64,000 bases of DNA from Callipepla californica brunnescens. Taxonomy: Eukaryota > Chordata > Aves > Galliformes > Odontophoridae. Location of the stretch: assembly GCA_023055505.1 (NCBI GenBank), contig JALIRH010000042.1, forward strand, positions 2,178,335-2,242,334, in the 5' to 3' direction. Position numbers and translations under genes: made by a program. This document shows, piece after piece, positions 50,889-62,555 of this stretch. How positions within the stretch are numbered: the stretch's first letter is position 1; every line of letters begins with the position of its first letter. The notes under the pieces are model-generated. The model did no database searches. It was not told the origin of the DNA and saw only the letters and a program-made list of their open reading frames with translations.

Positions 50889-53800
50889 CATTTCTCCTGG
50901 AAAATGCAGGTGCGCTCAGTGCATCTCACGGTACGTTTTAGAGACGTGCAGCTGGTATCTCTGTGATGCTCAGATCATACATAGGAGGTGTGAAACTCTA
51001 CAGTTAGTGCTGATGGGAATCTTCTACGCTGAAACTCTCGTTCTTGGATAAATTCCCCCCCAACTCTGTTTTCATTTATTTTTATTTTAGCCTATAAAGT
51101 TGTAAGCAGGGGATCTCTAGATCTACAAAAGCGAAGGAATGCAGATAGGCAAGCTGAGGAATTGTCTGGTCTTATCTGCAGTAACGAGAATGCATGAAGC
51201 TACTGTTTTGCTTCAGCCTAGCTAGGGCAGAAAGAATCTTGTGTGCAGCCCTACGTGGTGCATAACTGAAGTCTGACACCAGAGGCTTCTCATAGCACAC
51301 AGAGCAGGAAAACAGTGTGTCCCAACACAGCACTGCCAGCTTGCTGCTGCTCATGTGCACCTCATTGTGGCCAAATTTAGTTAATTACATCATGGGAAGA
51401 TCAGAGAGCCTGAGCACAGCACTGTCCAAGCCCTCTAGGAGACATCCATCCTCTTCCGAGCTGTTTCTCATCTGTAAGGCAAAAGAAAGGGAAATCCTGT
51501 TAAAAGCATTCATCCTTCCTCTCTCCCAGGATTCTGGGGAAGGAATGTGATCATAAACATAAATATGTTGCTGCTCTTGTTCTCGTTGTGCCTGCAAAAT
51601 TAATACCAAAGTTTCAATGTAATGCGTAGATGTTGGACTTAAATGTTGCTCCTCATCTCAAGAACTGGCAACACTAAAAATCCGCCCTGAAAACCTCAAA
51701 TCTCCCGAATGAAACAAAACCTGAACATATTTTGTCAAGGGTTGGCACATATTATTGGAAGCAATGAGACACCGTTGGGTGGTTTTGCTTCTCAGGGCCT
51801 TGAAGCCAAGTCAGAGACCCAGGCCCCAGTTCCTGCATCCTTGATGCCTGCCTTAACTGGGAGTACTGGACTAGTGGTGGACTTTGGCTGCTCCCCAGTG
51901 ATCAGAGAACAGGGGGTGATGTCAGGTTTAATTTGCTTGAGCTTTGCAGGTTAGGAAAAGGTTGGTTAGGAGGCAAAGCCTTGGAGGTGAACAGCAGTGC
52001 TTGGCTGTGCTCTCAGGAGGGGATAACCAAAGCACGCTATGGAGGTACTGATGATAGAGAGTTGAACAGAACAAATAGCTTTGGGTGTTTCTTGCTTTTC
52101 CTTTCAAATATAAACCTGCTGTCTGCTGCCGCATTGATGCCCCTCCCTTTGCTTTGTCAAGACATGTTGAGAGCTTCTGGGTAAGCCCTGAGAACCAGCG
52201 GCCTAGGCAGGAACTCATCAACTGACATTCCTCCTGGTTTATTTGAAACGCCTTTTATTAGGCAAGTTGCAACGGGCTTTAGTGCCTGAACACCCAGTGC
52301 ACAGCTTCCAGCTATTAACCACTCCATGCCTGGAATTGCTGGTGGAGAAAATAAACAGCTGCAAGGCTGGCTCGCTGCAGGGGCAGCTCAGATTATCAAG
52401 TAAAGGCACGCATCAACAAAATCCTACATTAAAAACAACGGCAATACAAACTCGAAATACAAGCTCCGGCAACCTGCACCCAAAAGCTAACCACCCCTCC
52501 ACCTTGAAAAAACACCTGGGAGCGTATTACTGGTGAACGATATCACTTTCTTTGTTCTGTCCTTCAATGAGTTGCCACTGGGTCTTTGCTTTTCAAGTTG
52601 GGCTGCGGTCTTGTGCATCTACCTGAGCTACAGCACAGATCCACCGCTCCCAGACCTTTAGCGAAAGGTCAGGTCCAGCCGTGTTGGACTTCTCTGAACT
52701 TTAATGTGAGCCAGTGTTTCTATATTCTTGTCTGCAGGGAAGCGAAGAGATATAGATAGATGCTCTGGCCAATGCTCCTAGCAGTTTTGTTCTATTGAGT
52801 GCACACTACATTAGTCCTGGTCATTACAAACCCTTGATATTTTCCTGGAAGTGTCTGAAAACAGAACCCTGTCCAGAGAGGTATCAGGTAACTTGTTTCA
52901 TTAGCACAAACTTGCATTAAGCACGAGTAAACTGTTTTCTGAAGGCAAGGCCTGGAACAGAGCATGAGTTCCCAAAGCAATACACACACATCTACACCCC
53001 ACACCTGGTTCAGCAGTTAGGTCTGGCAGTGAGCCTTGCATGGGCCTTTCCTAGTGTATTCTGCTCATTCATGCATTCCCATTTTTCTGCCTCATCTCCA
53101 GAGCTGGCTCTGGAGAACGTAATACACTGCAAGGTTGAGTCCTTCCCTGCTTTCCCAAAGCCTTTCTTTGAGATTAGCTGTTTCTTTTAAGGCAGAACAC
53201 CTTTATTCTATTAATTTTGAGCCAATTTTTGCAAGTTATAATTCGTGGTCCACTCTACAATTGTTCATTGCTCTTGGAGAGGAACCTCCTTCTACAGCAG
53301 CAGCTGAAGCCACTTAGAGAGCTCACCATTAAGGGATTAAGAAGGCCTTGAGGCTCTTTTGCCAGCACACAGCAGGCAGAGGAAAGATGAGCCAGCTCAA
53401 TGCGCTGACTGCTCTGAGCCCAGGGCTGGGTGCAGCTTCAGCATCCGTAATGCCACAGAGCACTGTGTGACTTTCAGACTTGAAAGAACGTTGCAGACAT
53501 CAACCTAAGGTTTGATTCAGTGTTCTCTATAGGCTGCTGAGCTCAACCTTTACGTGTGGCAGCTCAAGCCTGCTACTTATTACACGGTAAAAAGCCAGAG
53601 CAGCTCCATGGCTTGGAGCTGAACTCCAGCACTCTCGGTTCTTGCCAGTCCTGGAAGAGTTTTTTAGGACATTCCTCCATGTATTCTCAACTGCTGCTTT
53701 GAAAAACTGTGCCCATACTTAACAACAAGAAGCGTTTCAGCTGCTCGCAGATTTCCCTGCTCAAAAAGCTATCTCCCGGCCTTGCTTTCCAAAGAGCAAA

Positions 53801-53941
53801 GGGCAGATGCTGCAGCATTCTCACCCGTAGTGCAACCAGCAACTGGTGGCAGCACTGCAGCCTCCTGAGAACCCACCTGCACGCGATGCTTCCCAGCCAC
53901 ATCCCCCCCTTCCACCCCCAGTCCATGGGCTGTGCACTCAC
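50889..53941 (-). other. Predicted intron(s) of the mir-205 host transcript
   Basis: This lies between mir-205 and the predicted host first exon. No coding exon or repeat was recognised; internal host exons cannot be defined from sequence. Confidence 0.35.
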
Positions 53942-54251
53942 CTCCGTTAATTGGGTACCACTCCCGTCTTGCAACTGTTTTACTTAACTTTAAGCCAAGA
54001 AAAAAAATAATAAAGAGGGTTATGGGGACTAAAACCAGCTGGTTGGAAGTAGTTTCAGGCCCTACGTGTTCTCTTCTTGTTCTTCTTCCTTCCGTTGACC
54101 AGAATTCCAGAGCAAGTGGAATGCTCTGCAGCTGGGCTGTGCTGCCGGGACACAACAACCGAGCCAGGGAAGGAGGAGAGCGGTGTTAGGGCAGGAGGAG
54201 AGCGGGACGGGGAGCGGAGCAGCGCTGCGGAGGCGCACTTTACGCACCTTA

Positions 54252-54283
<32 letters not shown>

Positions 54284-54373
54284 AGCGCGCAGGGGGAGGG
54301 AAGAAAAGAAAAAAAAAAAAAAAACACCAACTCTTTAAAAAGTGCTGGAGCAGGAGAGGCAAAGTTCTGCCCA
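53942..54373 (-). ncRNA. Predicted first exon of mir-205 host RNA
   Basis: The minus strand has a strong donor, CGGAG|GTGAGT (GT at 53940-53941), about 430 bp downstream of CCAAT and TATA-like boxes in a CpG island. It sits about 3 kb upstream of mir-205, a distance similar to that of human MIR205HG as I recall it. The start coordinate is estimated from the TATA-like box. No protein frame is evident. Inference. Confidence 0.4.
54251..54324. repeat. Twin poly(A) tracts in CpG island
   Basis: An A-tract of about 20, one G, then about 13 A (54251-54284), and a second tract of about 16 A with AAGAAAAGAA before it (to 54324). They are separated by GCGCGCAGGGGGAGGG. On the minus strand these would be U-tracts in the predicted host exon. 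Confidence 0.9.
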
Positions 54374-54400
54374 CTTTAAGGTGGTGGCCCCAGGTGCAGT

Positions 54401-54410
54401 CTTTATTTGC
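54401..54410 (-). promoter_or_regulatory. TATA-like box (minus strand)
   Basis: The minus strand reads GCAAATAAAG. It lies about 40 bp downstream of the inverted CCAAT box, so a start near 54370-54375 would fit core-promoter spacing. Confidence 0.35.
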
Positions 54411-54448
54411 GCGCCTGCTCAGGCGGCTCCGCGCTCCCGCGGGCGCAG

Positions 54449-54453
54449 CCAAT
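54449..54453 (+). promoter_or_regulatory. CCAAT box
   Basis: GCAGCCAATGG, an NF-Y-type context with a CCAAT core. It works in either orientation and sits at the CpG-island peak. Confidence 0.5.
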
Positions 54454-54660
54454 GGAGAGGGCGCGGCGGAGCGCTCCGCCCCGCGCTGCGCTGCGCGGAC
54501 ACTGCGCTCCTCCTCCGCCCGTGCGCTGCGATGCTCCCGCAGGGAGGGGGCACGGGGGATGCGTCACTGATGGGGCTCCGGAGAGGATGCGTCCCTTCAG
54601 GAGGAAGCGTTTGGCGTTTACCTTGGGTCGGGCCAGCCGATTCTTGGGCGTTGGGGAGGT

Positions 54661-57600
54661 TGGGTTTTGTTACCAAGCTCGCCAAGGAAGTGGGAAGCTT
54701 GTTCTGAGCGCTGGCTCTGGAGTGCGCGATGCATCGCTGGGTTGGGTTGCAGTGCTCTCGCCCTGCGTGTTGGGAAGGGTTTGGCTGTAGGAACTTTGGG
54801 AGGTGGAGAGGTGTCTTTCAGAGTCTCCATTCCAGCACTAAAGGAAATCTGTGTGAAGTTATCCCCAAGTCCCTTAGTTATACACACACCTTTGAATGCC
54901 TTTCTGTAGTGCTAACGGCTCAGTACTGCTTTTCCATGCTGCTTCCCGAATGAGGAGTGCAGATGGATCTTGCTCCCTGGCTTGCTGGTCAGGTAAGCTG
55001 GAGATCCAAGCTGAAGCTGCTTTGGTGGTGACACAGGTCGTGAGGTTTGCGTGTCCCCTTCTGATCGTGCTGAGCTGCGCTTAGCAGCAGCATGCATCGC
55101 TTTGAGTAAAAACTTGGGTTTTTTAGCTACACATCCAGAGCACAGAGTCAAAAATACCAGCCTGTAAATGCATCTGCTGGAGTACTCCCAGAGAAAAGGA
55201 AGCCACGGTATTTCACACATCGAATATGCACGACTGGTTATCACTTCTTGGGTTATGTATTTGTGTTTATTGTGCACATTGCTCGCTTTTATTTTGTTAG
55301 TGCTGCGTGAGCCAAACTCCAGTTCTGCTCTGCTGCGGGGTTTGAAGCTAGGGCAGTGGTTCTGCTAGGCCTAAATCAGATCTTTATTTGCTGCTGTAAA
55401 GCAAGAAATAGCTTTACCATTTACAGCTCCTTCTGTCGAGGATGGATACGGTAGGGCATGCTGCAGGGTAAGAACCTAATGCTGTTCCATTATGCCCACT
55501 CCCTGCAAATAGCAGTCGCCTTAAACTTTCAACACGTGGCCGTTAGGTGGGAAAGCTGTCGGCACATCATAAAGCTGCTGCTGCCAGCTCCCAGGCCCTG
55601 CTGGTGGAGAGGTGTCAGGGGACGGAGGCTCTTCCCTGCGGTGTCTGACAGGCACATTCCTCTGCTTGGCTTCCCAGGGGGAACCCTGGGTGGTCTGGAA
55701 GGGCTGTCAGCTTTGACCTCTAAATTTGTCCACTGAATGGAGTCAGATTATTTACTCGATCTGCGGGTTTGACACGAGAAACACAGCAGAGGAAAGCTCA
55801 GGGCCACGTCTCTTGGAATTGCACGCTGTAAATTCAGTTCACAAGCAGAGAGAGAATAATTTGATGTTTTTCCTCCTTTGCCTCCAAAGTTTATTTACGA
55901 TTGGTATAAGAAGCGCTCTGTAAAGCAACTGCCTGCCTAGGAGCAGGCAACAAATAGAGCCATCATACTTTGCTATCCTGATATTTTCTATCACAGAGAA
56001 ACGAACCCCAGGGTATCGCTGTTTCACTTTGCTTTTGGATCAGTGCTTTTGGATCGGTTCTGTGGCTGCTGTGCAGTGTAACCTCCCTCCCTGCAACCCT
56101 TCCTCTCTGCAGCACTCATGCTTCCATGTGCACGAAGGGATGCAGTCCCTTCCCGAGCACAGCCAGAACTTGTGTGATTGCAGGGAGTCATCTTCCCTGC
56201 TCTGTTCTGGCCTTAGCATCGGAGTTACCGCTTGCTGTTGTTAAAATCAGCTTTGCTGGCATTTCTGCTCTCTGCTGCCAGCCCTTTGCAGGTCCACGTT
56301 CTCGTTAGCATCGCATCAGAGGGGTGAACGTGTGGTGTTTCACTGCTCACACAACCCCTGCTCTGCTCTGACAGATGGGTATCTCTGCACGGTCCCCTGT
56401 AGCCCCTCTGAGGCTGCACAGAGGGGCAGCTGATAGCACCGAGGCTTCAGCTGTCCTCCTCAAACTTGACATCTCCAACAGCAGATGACAGTTTCCAGTA
56501 ATTTTACGTTACATATTCCCAACCGTAATTGCCTATTTGCAATTTGCAGAGGAAAGGGAACCGATTGCACCAGTCTCTCCTGTCATCCTCACCCCATCCC
56601 CAGGCTCCACACAAGTTTACATTCCCCCTTTCACTTCCAAATTTAAAAGAAAACACTGCCTCTGTTCTCTTCCCATTCCCCCTGTGGCAATGGGAGTTGG
56701 CTTTGGGTTACGCACCTGGTTCTGCAGCTTAGTTAAATATCTGGCTCTTCCACATTAACCCATCTGGCTTCTTTCTTCCTTTAGAGGCATTGATTTAACT
56801 GGGGGATGTACCCTTGGCAGTCCCGTGCATCTTTCCCGTGAGTCTGGTGGCAGTGACTGCCTGGGGAGCAGTGCTTTGTGCTCCAGCCCTTACGGGGTGA
56901 TACAGCAAAGCACAACATTAAGGCTTTCAAATCCTTTGGTCTGGTTTTGCTGTTTCGCTCTTGTGCTGCTCTTTTAGCCTGAAGAAGTGAAATAAAGTAT
57001 AAGGAGGAGAAAGGATGGAGAATAGAGTAAAGGAGGAAGAAAACCATTCTTCAGGGGGTTTAATTCTGTCTTTGCGGCAGGGAACACTTCCCTGAAAGCA
57101 TTTTCTTCTTTAAGAAAGAAAGATCTGTGCTGTTTTGTTCTTGTTCAGCTTGCTTTCGTTGCTTCAGGAGTTATCATTCACTTCAGACCCCAGTGAGTGC
57201 AGCTGTGAACTGCTCTCTTGGTGCTGTGCCTTTGGGGCTGCAGCCGTGTGGGGCACTTTCATGCTGCTGTGCTTCTCCCTCTAGATGGTGTATGCTGGTG
57301 CCCATAGATTCGCACACAGGAGCTGTGCTTGCTGCCCCAGAGCAGAGCTGCAGAGCTCTCAGCACTGCTGGGGAGAGGTGGGGGCACCCACGTGCTGCCC
57401 CGTTAAAGCCTTTCCAAACTCATCAGTGTCTCTCATCCCGTGTTTGTTTTGGGATATTGCTACCCAGCCACTGCTTGTGAGGAGCCCTGAAAGCCAGACA
57501 CCTCTGTGCACAGTGCAACAAACTGGTAGGTGAGATCTGTAACGAGCCATGCCCAACAGAAGGTTCTAAGTAGAGCTTTGGCTGAGATTTGGTCGGTCTC

Positions 57601-60352
57601 AGTGGATTTGAGCTGCAAAGTCCATTTCAGACCTCTCTCAATGCAGTTATTTGTATCAAGCCCTGTGTTCCAGGCCAGCATCTTTCTGGACCATTAGGCA
57701 GAGCAGGCTCACAGGTTGCTTCAGAATTGAAGCTCTTGGTGCACGCTTGGCTCTGCAGGCTTCATTTGATAGCAAAAAAGGCAGAATGGGTTGTCCTCCC
57801 AGCAAGACGAAGGCAGCAGTAATTTAGAAATAAACCTTTTAAGCTGGTTTACCTGGCCCACAGTACTGCTGGGGAGTTCTCAGCTTTGTGTCTGGGGAGA
57901 GGGGAAGAAAGAAAGAAGTCTTGGCATGTGCCCTCGTAGAGAATGAACGTTAGGCAGCAAAGGCGAGATTTCTGAGTTGCCTGTGTGGGTAGCTCAGTGC
58001 TGCCCTGCTAGGAACAGCTGGCATTGCTTTAGCCACTGTTTCACAAAGGGCTCTGCCTCTCAGAAGGGGCTGTGCTGTGAGAGCCCCATTTGCCTGCTCC
58101 CAGGCTGGAGCCCTGCCTGCTGCGAGCTCCCACCAGAAGGAGAACTGATGGCAGAAGCTCAGGGCTGGGGAAGGGATGTAGCAGAAAGCTGATGTAACTG
58201 ACTCACACATGGAGATAGACGCCTGTAGAGAGCTGTGCTGTTTGTACTATAAAGTCGTACAGAGAAGCGTAGCACAGAGTGGAAAACTAAATTACAGAGG
58301 AACCTATTACCTGGAAAATATGGAGGTAATATTCCTCCCACTGTTCTGTTGTTTAGAGCAACACTAAAAAGTTGTCTTCCACGATAACAGACGTTCTAAA
58401 GAATCTGATAACTCTCGTGGGTGGGAGGGAGGGCTCCCAGGGAGCTTGTGGACTGCAGGAATAGTCCTTTTATTTTTTAATGTGTATCAGGAACCATGAA
58501 CTGTAGGCCAAGGCTGCTGTGGGGACACATCCATTCCTACCCTGCCTGCAAATCAAAGTATGTCTGAGGAAGGTAAGTGAATTGCACTGCTTTAAGCCTG
58601 GCAAAGTAGGATGCGGGCCCCCAAATCACACCAAGTCCCCATCCTTAGGCAGGCACACCTTGGTCCCTCCACCTGGAGGAAGCACACTGCCTAAAAGTTG
58701 TTGCACTTCTGTTCCTTGCCTCTACCTGTCTCGAACTGCTTTGTGCGAAGCTCTGCTCAGTGTGCAAATAGAAGACTATTAGATCTCACATCTAAGCAAA
58801 CAGAGCAAAGTGAAGGCAGTTCTGCAGCTGGCAGGCTGCTGCGTGAGCATGGCTGCACATCACTATGCAGCACTGCAGTGAGTGCAGGTTTGGAAGCAGC
58901 TGGGTCTGACTTCTCCCACTATGTTCATATTTAGGGCACGGATGGGAACGCTGCTGACAGCTCTGATGGTATTCGGAGCTTTCTCCTAGTTCTTTCAATT
59001 AATCTATTTATGATTTCATGCAGGTTAGGTTTCATTTCCTGCCGTGACACTTTTGTTACCTTGAGCGTGTGCCAGCACGTTCCCTTCAAACAGACGTGCT
59101 TCTTCATTATCACTTGAAACAGCAGCTCCTCTTCCCGCAGCAAACCTCGAGTCTCCCAAAGTGAAGAGATGCAGGGAAGCTGCATGGAGAAGCTTTGCTC
59201 AGGGGAAGGGCTGGCTGACACAGTGTACGCAGTGGTTGATGTGGGTACGTGTTGTGCCTGGAGAGCAGAGTGCTCCTGCTGCCTCACTGGGACCATTGGT
59301 TGGTGTTTCTCCCCCAAAGAAAGCAGAGGGTGCCACCATAGGGCTCAGTGGTGGCTTTGCCCTTTCTGTGCCAGTTTCTACGTAATGGATTTGGGCACAA
59401 ACATTTCCTTGTGCAATCACATGCACCGCTGTGCTGGGATGGAGCAATTGCTGTTTATGAGTACGTTTGTGTTCGCAGAGACAGCGACGGTGGTTCTGAC
59501 TGCTGTCCTTATGAAACTACAAGTGCTGACAAGGCTGAGTGTTAAACTGTAGTCATGAAAAATATGCGTTTAGTTTGGATAAGTATTGTTGGCTTCCGGA
59601 GGGTTTTCATTGTGTTCTTGCTTTTACTAACTCCTTTTACTGGCAGTGCTAAGCCAGGGTGTGGCAAAAATGGATTTCTGCAGCTTGAGCAAAGCCAAAA
59701 ATGCCAAGAAGAGTGTTTTCTGTTTTGGGCTCTTTCTTTATTTGTAGATAGTAGAAGTAGGTAACAACTTTTACACAAGTTTCTGCAGGCACCGACTGTG
59801 CATCTCATGGCTATATGTGCTAGGCAGAGAGCATCTCCCAAGCACTTGGCACGTGCAATTAAGACAGTAGTGAAGAGTTAGGAGCAGGGATGCTATGTGA
59901 GACCCCAGTTCAACCCTCTCCCCCTCCACGTGGGCATGGAACTGTTCCCTCTGTGTCTCTATGATCTGAACTCGTGCCCACCTCCAGCACCAGTGCAGCA
60001 CTGAGCTCCTTTCATGGGACGTGGTTTGTTTCCTGGAGGTCAGTGGCAGACAGACCTTCCTCCAAGCCTGCTCTTCCCATCTGTTCCAGCATGTCAAGCT
60101 TTGTCAACTGATTCTTGGCCTTTTGTCTGCAGCTTGTGAGTAACACGAGCCCTTCCCTTGGGGACATGCAGGTACACGCCGGCTTATCGAGCTGCGATCC
60201 CAGCCAGGGACACGCCTTTGGGAACGTTCCTTTCTCCAGCATTATTCAGCTCTGTGTTGTCTTGACTTGTTCTGTGCTGCTCTCCAGCGAAGCTGTGCAC
60301 AACTGTATGTGCCAGCTTCCAGAGCCTGTTTAAATCCAGGGAAAACGACCCT
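54661..60352. other. Intergenic DNA upstream of mir-205 host
   Basis: No coding gene, RNA gene or transposon recognised. It contains a 14-bp tandem duplication at 56031-56058. Confidence 0.5.
56031..56058. repeat. 14-bp tandem duplication
   Basis: GCTTTTGGATCAGT followed directly by GCTTTTGGATCGGT, one mismatch. Confidence 0.9.
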
Positions 60353-60790
60353 TAGAATCATAGGATTGCTCAGGTTGGAAAAGGCCTTCATGATCATCGA
60401 GTCCAACCTCAACCTGTCCATGCTACCCTAACTCCAACAACCCACTGCTAAACCATGTCCCTGAGCACCACATCCAAATGGTTTTATACACGTTCAGGGA
60501 TGGTGGCTCCACCACCTCCCTGAGGAGCCCATTCTGGAGCTTAATGACTCTTTCTATACAGAAGATTTTCCTTATGTCCAACCTGAACCTCCCCTGGTGC
60601 AACCTGCAGCCGTGTCTCCTGGTTCTGTCACTGTCACCAGTGAGCAGAGACCAACCCCGCTCTCACTGCAGTCACCTTTCAGATATTGGAAGAGAGTGAG
60701 ATCTCCCCTCACCTCCTGTTCCCCAGACCAAACAGCCCCAGCTCCTTCAGTCTCTCCTCGTAGGGCACACTCTCCAAGCCCTTCCCATCC
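60353..60790 (-). mobile_element. CR1 LINE fragment (3' part)
   Basis: The plus strand begins TAGAATCATAGGATTGCTCA, then GGTTGGAAAAGGCC and ATCGAGTCCAACC, the antisense CR1 3' end. It continues into diverged CR1 ORF2 sequence (the CTCTCCTCGTAGGGC block). 5'-truncated. Confidence 0.92.
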
Positions 60791-62204
60791 TTGTTCATAT
60801 CCGTAGGTCCTGGCTTTATTTGGTAGCGTTGTGTTAACATCTGGGTATTTTTTTAATGTGACATCTAAATTGATAACTTGAGGTTTCATTCTTCTGACCA
60901 ACTCTGTGGTACTGGCAATGCTCAGGAGCACACGCAGCTGTTGAACACAGTCTGAAATCTGCAGCGCACTGTGCTGAAGGGGAAAAGCAATCATTTCCAT
61001 TTCTAATGCATCTGTAAGCGACGTCTCCAAAGGCAAAGTCACCTTCTGGAGGGTCTGTGGAAGGTTCCCTTACAAACCCTCCATCGTGTCCTGCCTGGAA
61101 ATGAATGGGGCAGGTGGGGGTGGCAGCCCCCTCCATCCTTCAGTGTGTGGGAGCTGCTGCAGCAGTTCAGAGCCATCTGTTAAAATACAGAATAGATTAT
61201 CCCAATTGTTCTGTGTTGTGGCTGATGGTTCCTTATGTAGCTCAGGGAACGGAGGAGTGTTTCAGTATGTGTGGCTTTCGCTGAACAGGAGATAAGAGTT
61301 CAGAGAAGTGTTTAAAATATATGTCTCAGCTTTGCTGGGAAATCACTGGGACTGAGGCCTAGCCAACACTAACATTACTTATGGACTTATTTTGGTTAGA
61401 AGCGTGGTTTTACCAGGGCACGTATTTAGAGACATCCCTGCAGGTGGCAAACTGTGATGCAGCCTCACCCCGGTGGAGCTCACTCCTCCAGGTTTACCAA
61501 AACAGCATGTTGGTCAATAGCCTACAAGAGTGCAGCACAGACTTCCCTGCTTCCAGACTGGGGTAGCAGGAGCCTAAAAGCTCTGTTGGCAGCATCTGAA
61601 GTGCTTGCTGTACGTTGCTTCTTCTTGCAGTGCTTTGGGACCTGGACCTGCACTCGGGTGCTGGTGTGCTGGCTGCTTGCTCCCATCTCAGCCTTTCCCA
61701 ATGTGGGCTGCATTGCTTCAGGGTATGTTCACTATTGCCCACATCTTTGGGGAAGGAAAAAAATAATAACTGCACGGTGCTCTGCTCGCAAGTGATGGGC
61801 TGTTATTACCTTCCAGACAAGCAGAAGACGTGCAGGATGCTGTGTGCTAATCTACTCCTCTTGCATTATTTACTGCTGCAGTGCATGTTCTCACGCTTTT
61901 CTAAGGTGGTGCCTTAGCTCTGGATTTTTGATGACAACGATTGTAAGGAGGTAAAGAGAGGCAGCTCAGGTGCGATTGGATCCCTTTTGCCTTTTTAAAA
62001 ATTGAACGTTTCTAACTCTCAGCAAAATCCCTGCCACGTGAGCCCGTGTTTTACATTCTGCCTGTGAGCTGTAGGGGTAATTGCAGGATCCCGGCATGCC
62101 GTCCTTCTATTAATGATTTAGAGATGCTAGATTGCCTTTCTCGATGTTATCTGGTATTTTCATGTTCTGAGAGAGCGTTTTTTGGATGTGTGAGAAACCT
62201 GTGT
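60791..62204. other. Intergenic DNA between two CR1 fragments
   Basis: No gene recognised. Confidence 0.5.
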
Positions 62205-62555
62205 TACATGTGGTTGTCCCTGGTGACTGGAAAAAGGGAAACATCACTCCTATTTACAGGAACAGGGGGAAGGAGGACCTGGGGAGCCTCACCTCTGTGC
62301 CTGGGAAGCTCATGGAACAGATGGAACAGATCCTCCTGAAGGCATGTTAAGGCACATGAGGGATGGGGTGGTGATTGGAGGCAGCCAGCGTGGCTTCACC
62401 AAGGGAAGATTGTGCCTGACTGATCTGTTGGCCTCCTGTAATGGAGTGACAGCATTGGTGGACAAAGGGAAGGCAACTGATGTCATCTACCTGGGCTTCT
62501 GCAAGGCCTATGACGCTGTGCCCCACCACATCCTTACCTCTAACTTGGAACTTTG
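62205..62555 (+). mobile_element. CR1 LINE fragment, internal reverse-transcriptase region
   Basis: The sense strand encodes the broken CR1 RT frame: [12 protein letters not shown], then [12 protein letters not shown], then [14 protein letters not shown] and [20 protein letters not shown]. The frame is disrupted around 62275-62350. Both ends are truncated, and no CR1 3' tail follows. Opposite strand to the copy at 60353. Confidence 0.92.

Larger units (their letters stand above)
54100..54660 (-). promoter_or_regulatory. CpG island, candidate mir-205 host promoter
   Basis: CpG-dense block, richest at 54410-54560 (CTCCGCGCTCCCGCGGGCGC, GGCGCGGCGGAGCGCTCCGC, CCGCGCTGCGCTGCGCGGAC). It includes a CCAAT box at 54449-54453 and GC boxes near 54474 and 54513. 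It is the only island near mir-205, and lies on its upstream side. Confidence 0.6.

Noticed and set aside
54407..54790. 127-codon plus-strand open frame in the 54-kb CpG island
   Set aside because: Arg/Pro/Ala-rich composition is expected of any frame in CpG-island DNA. There are no domains or homology I recognise, and overlapping frames are equally long.
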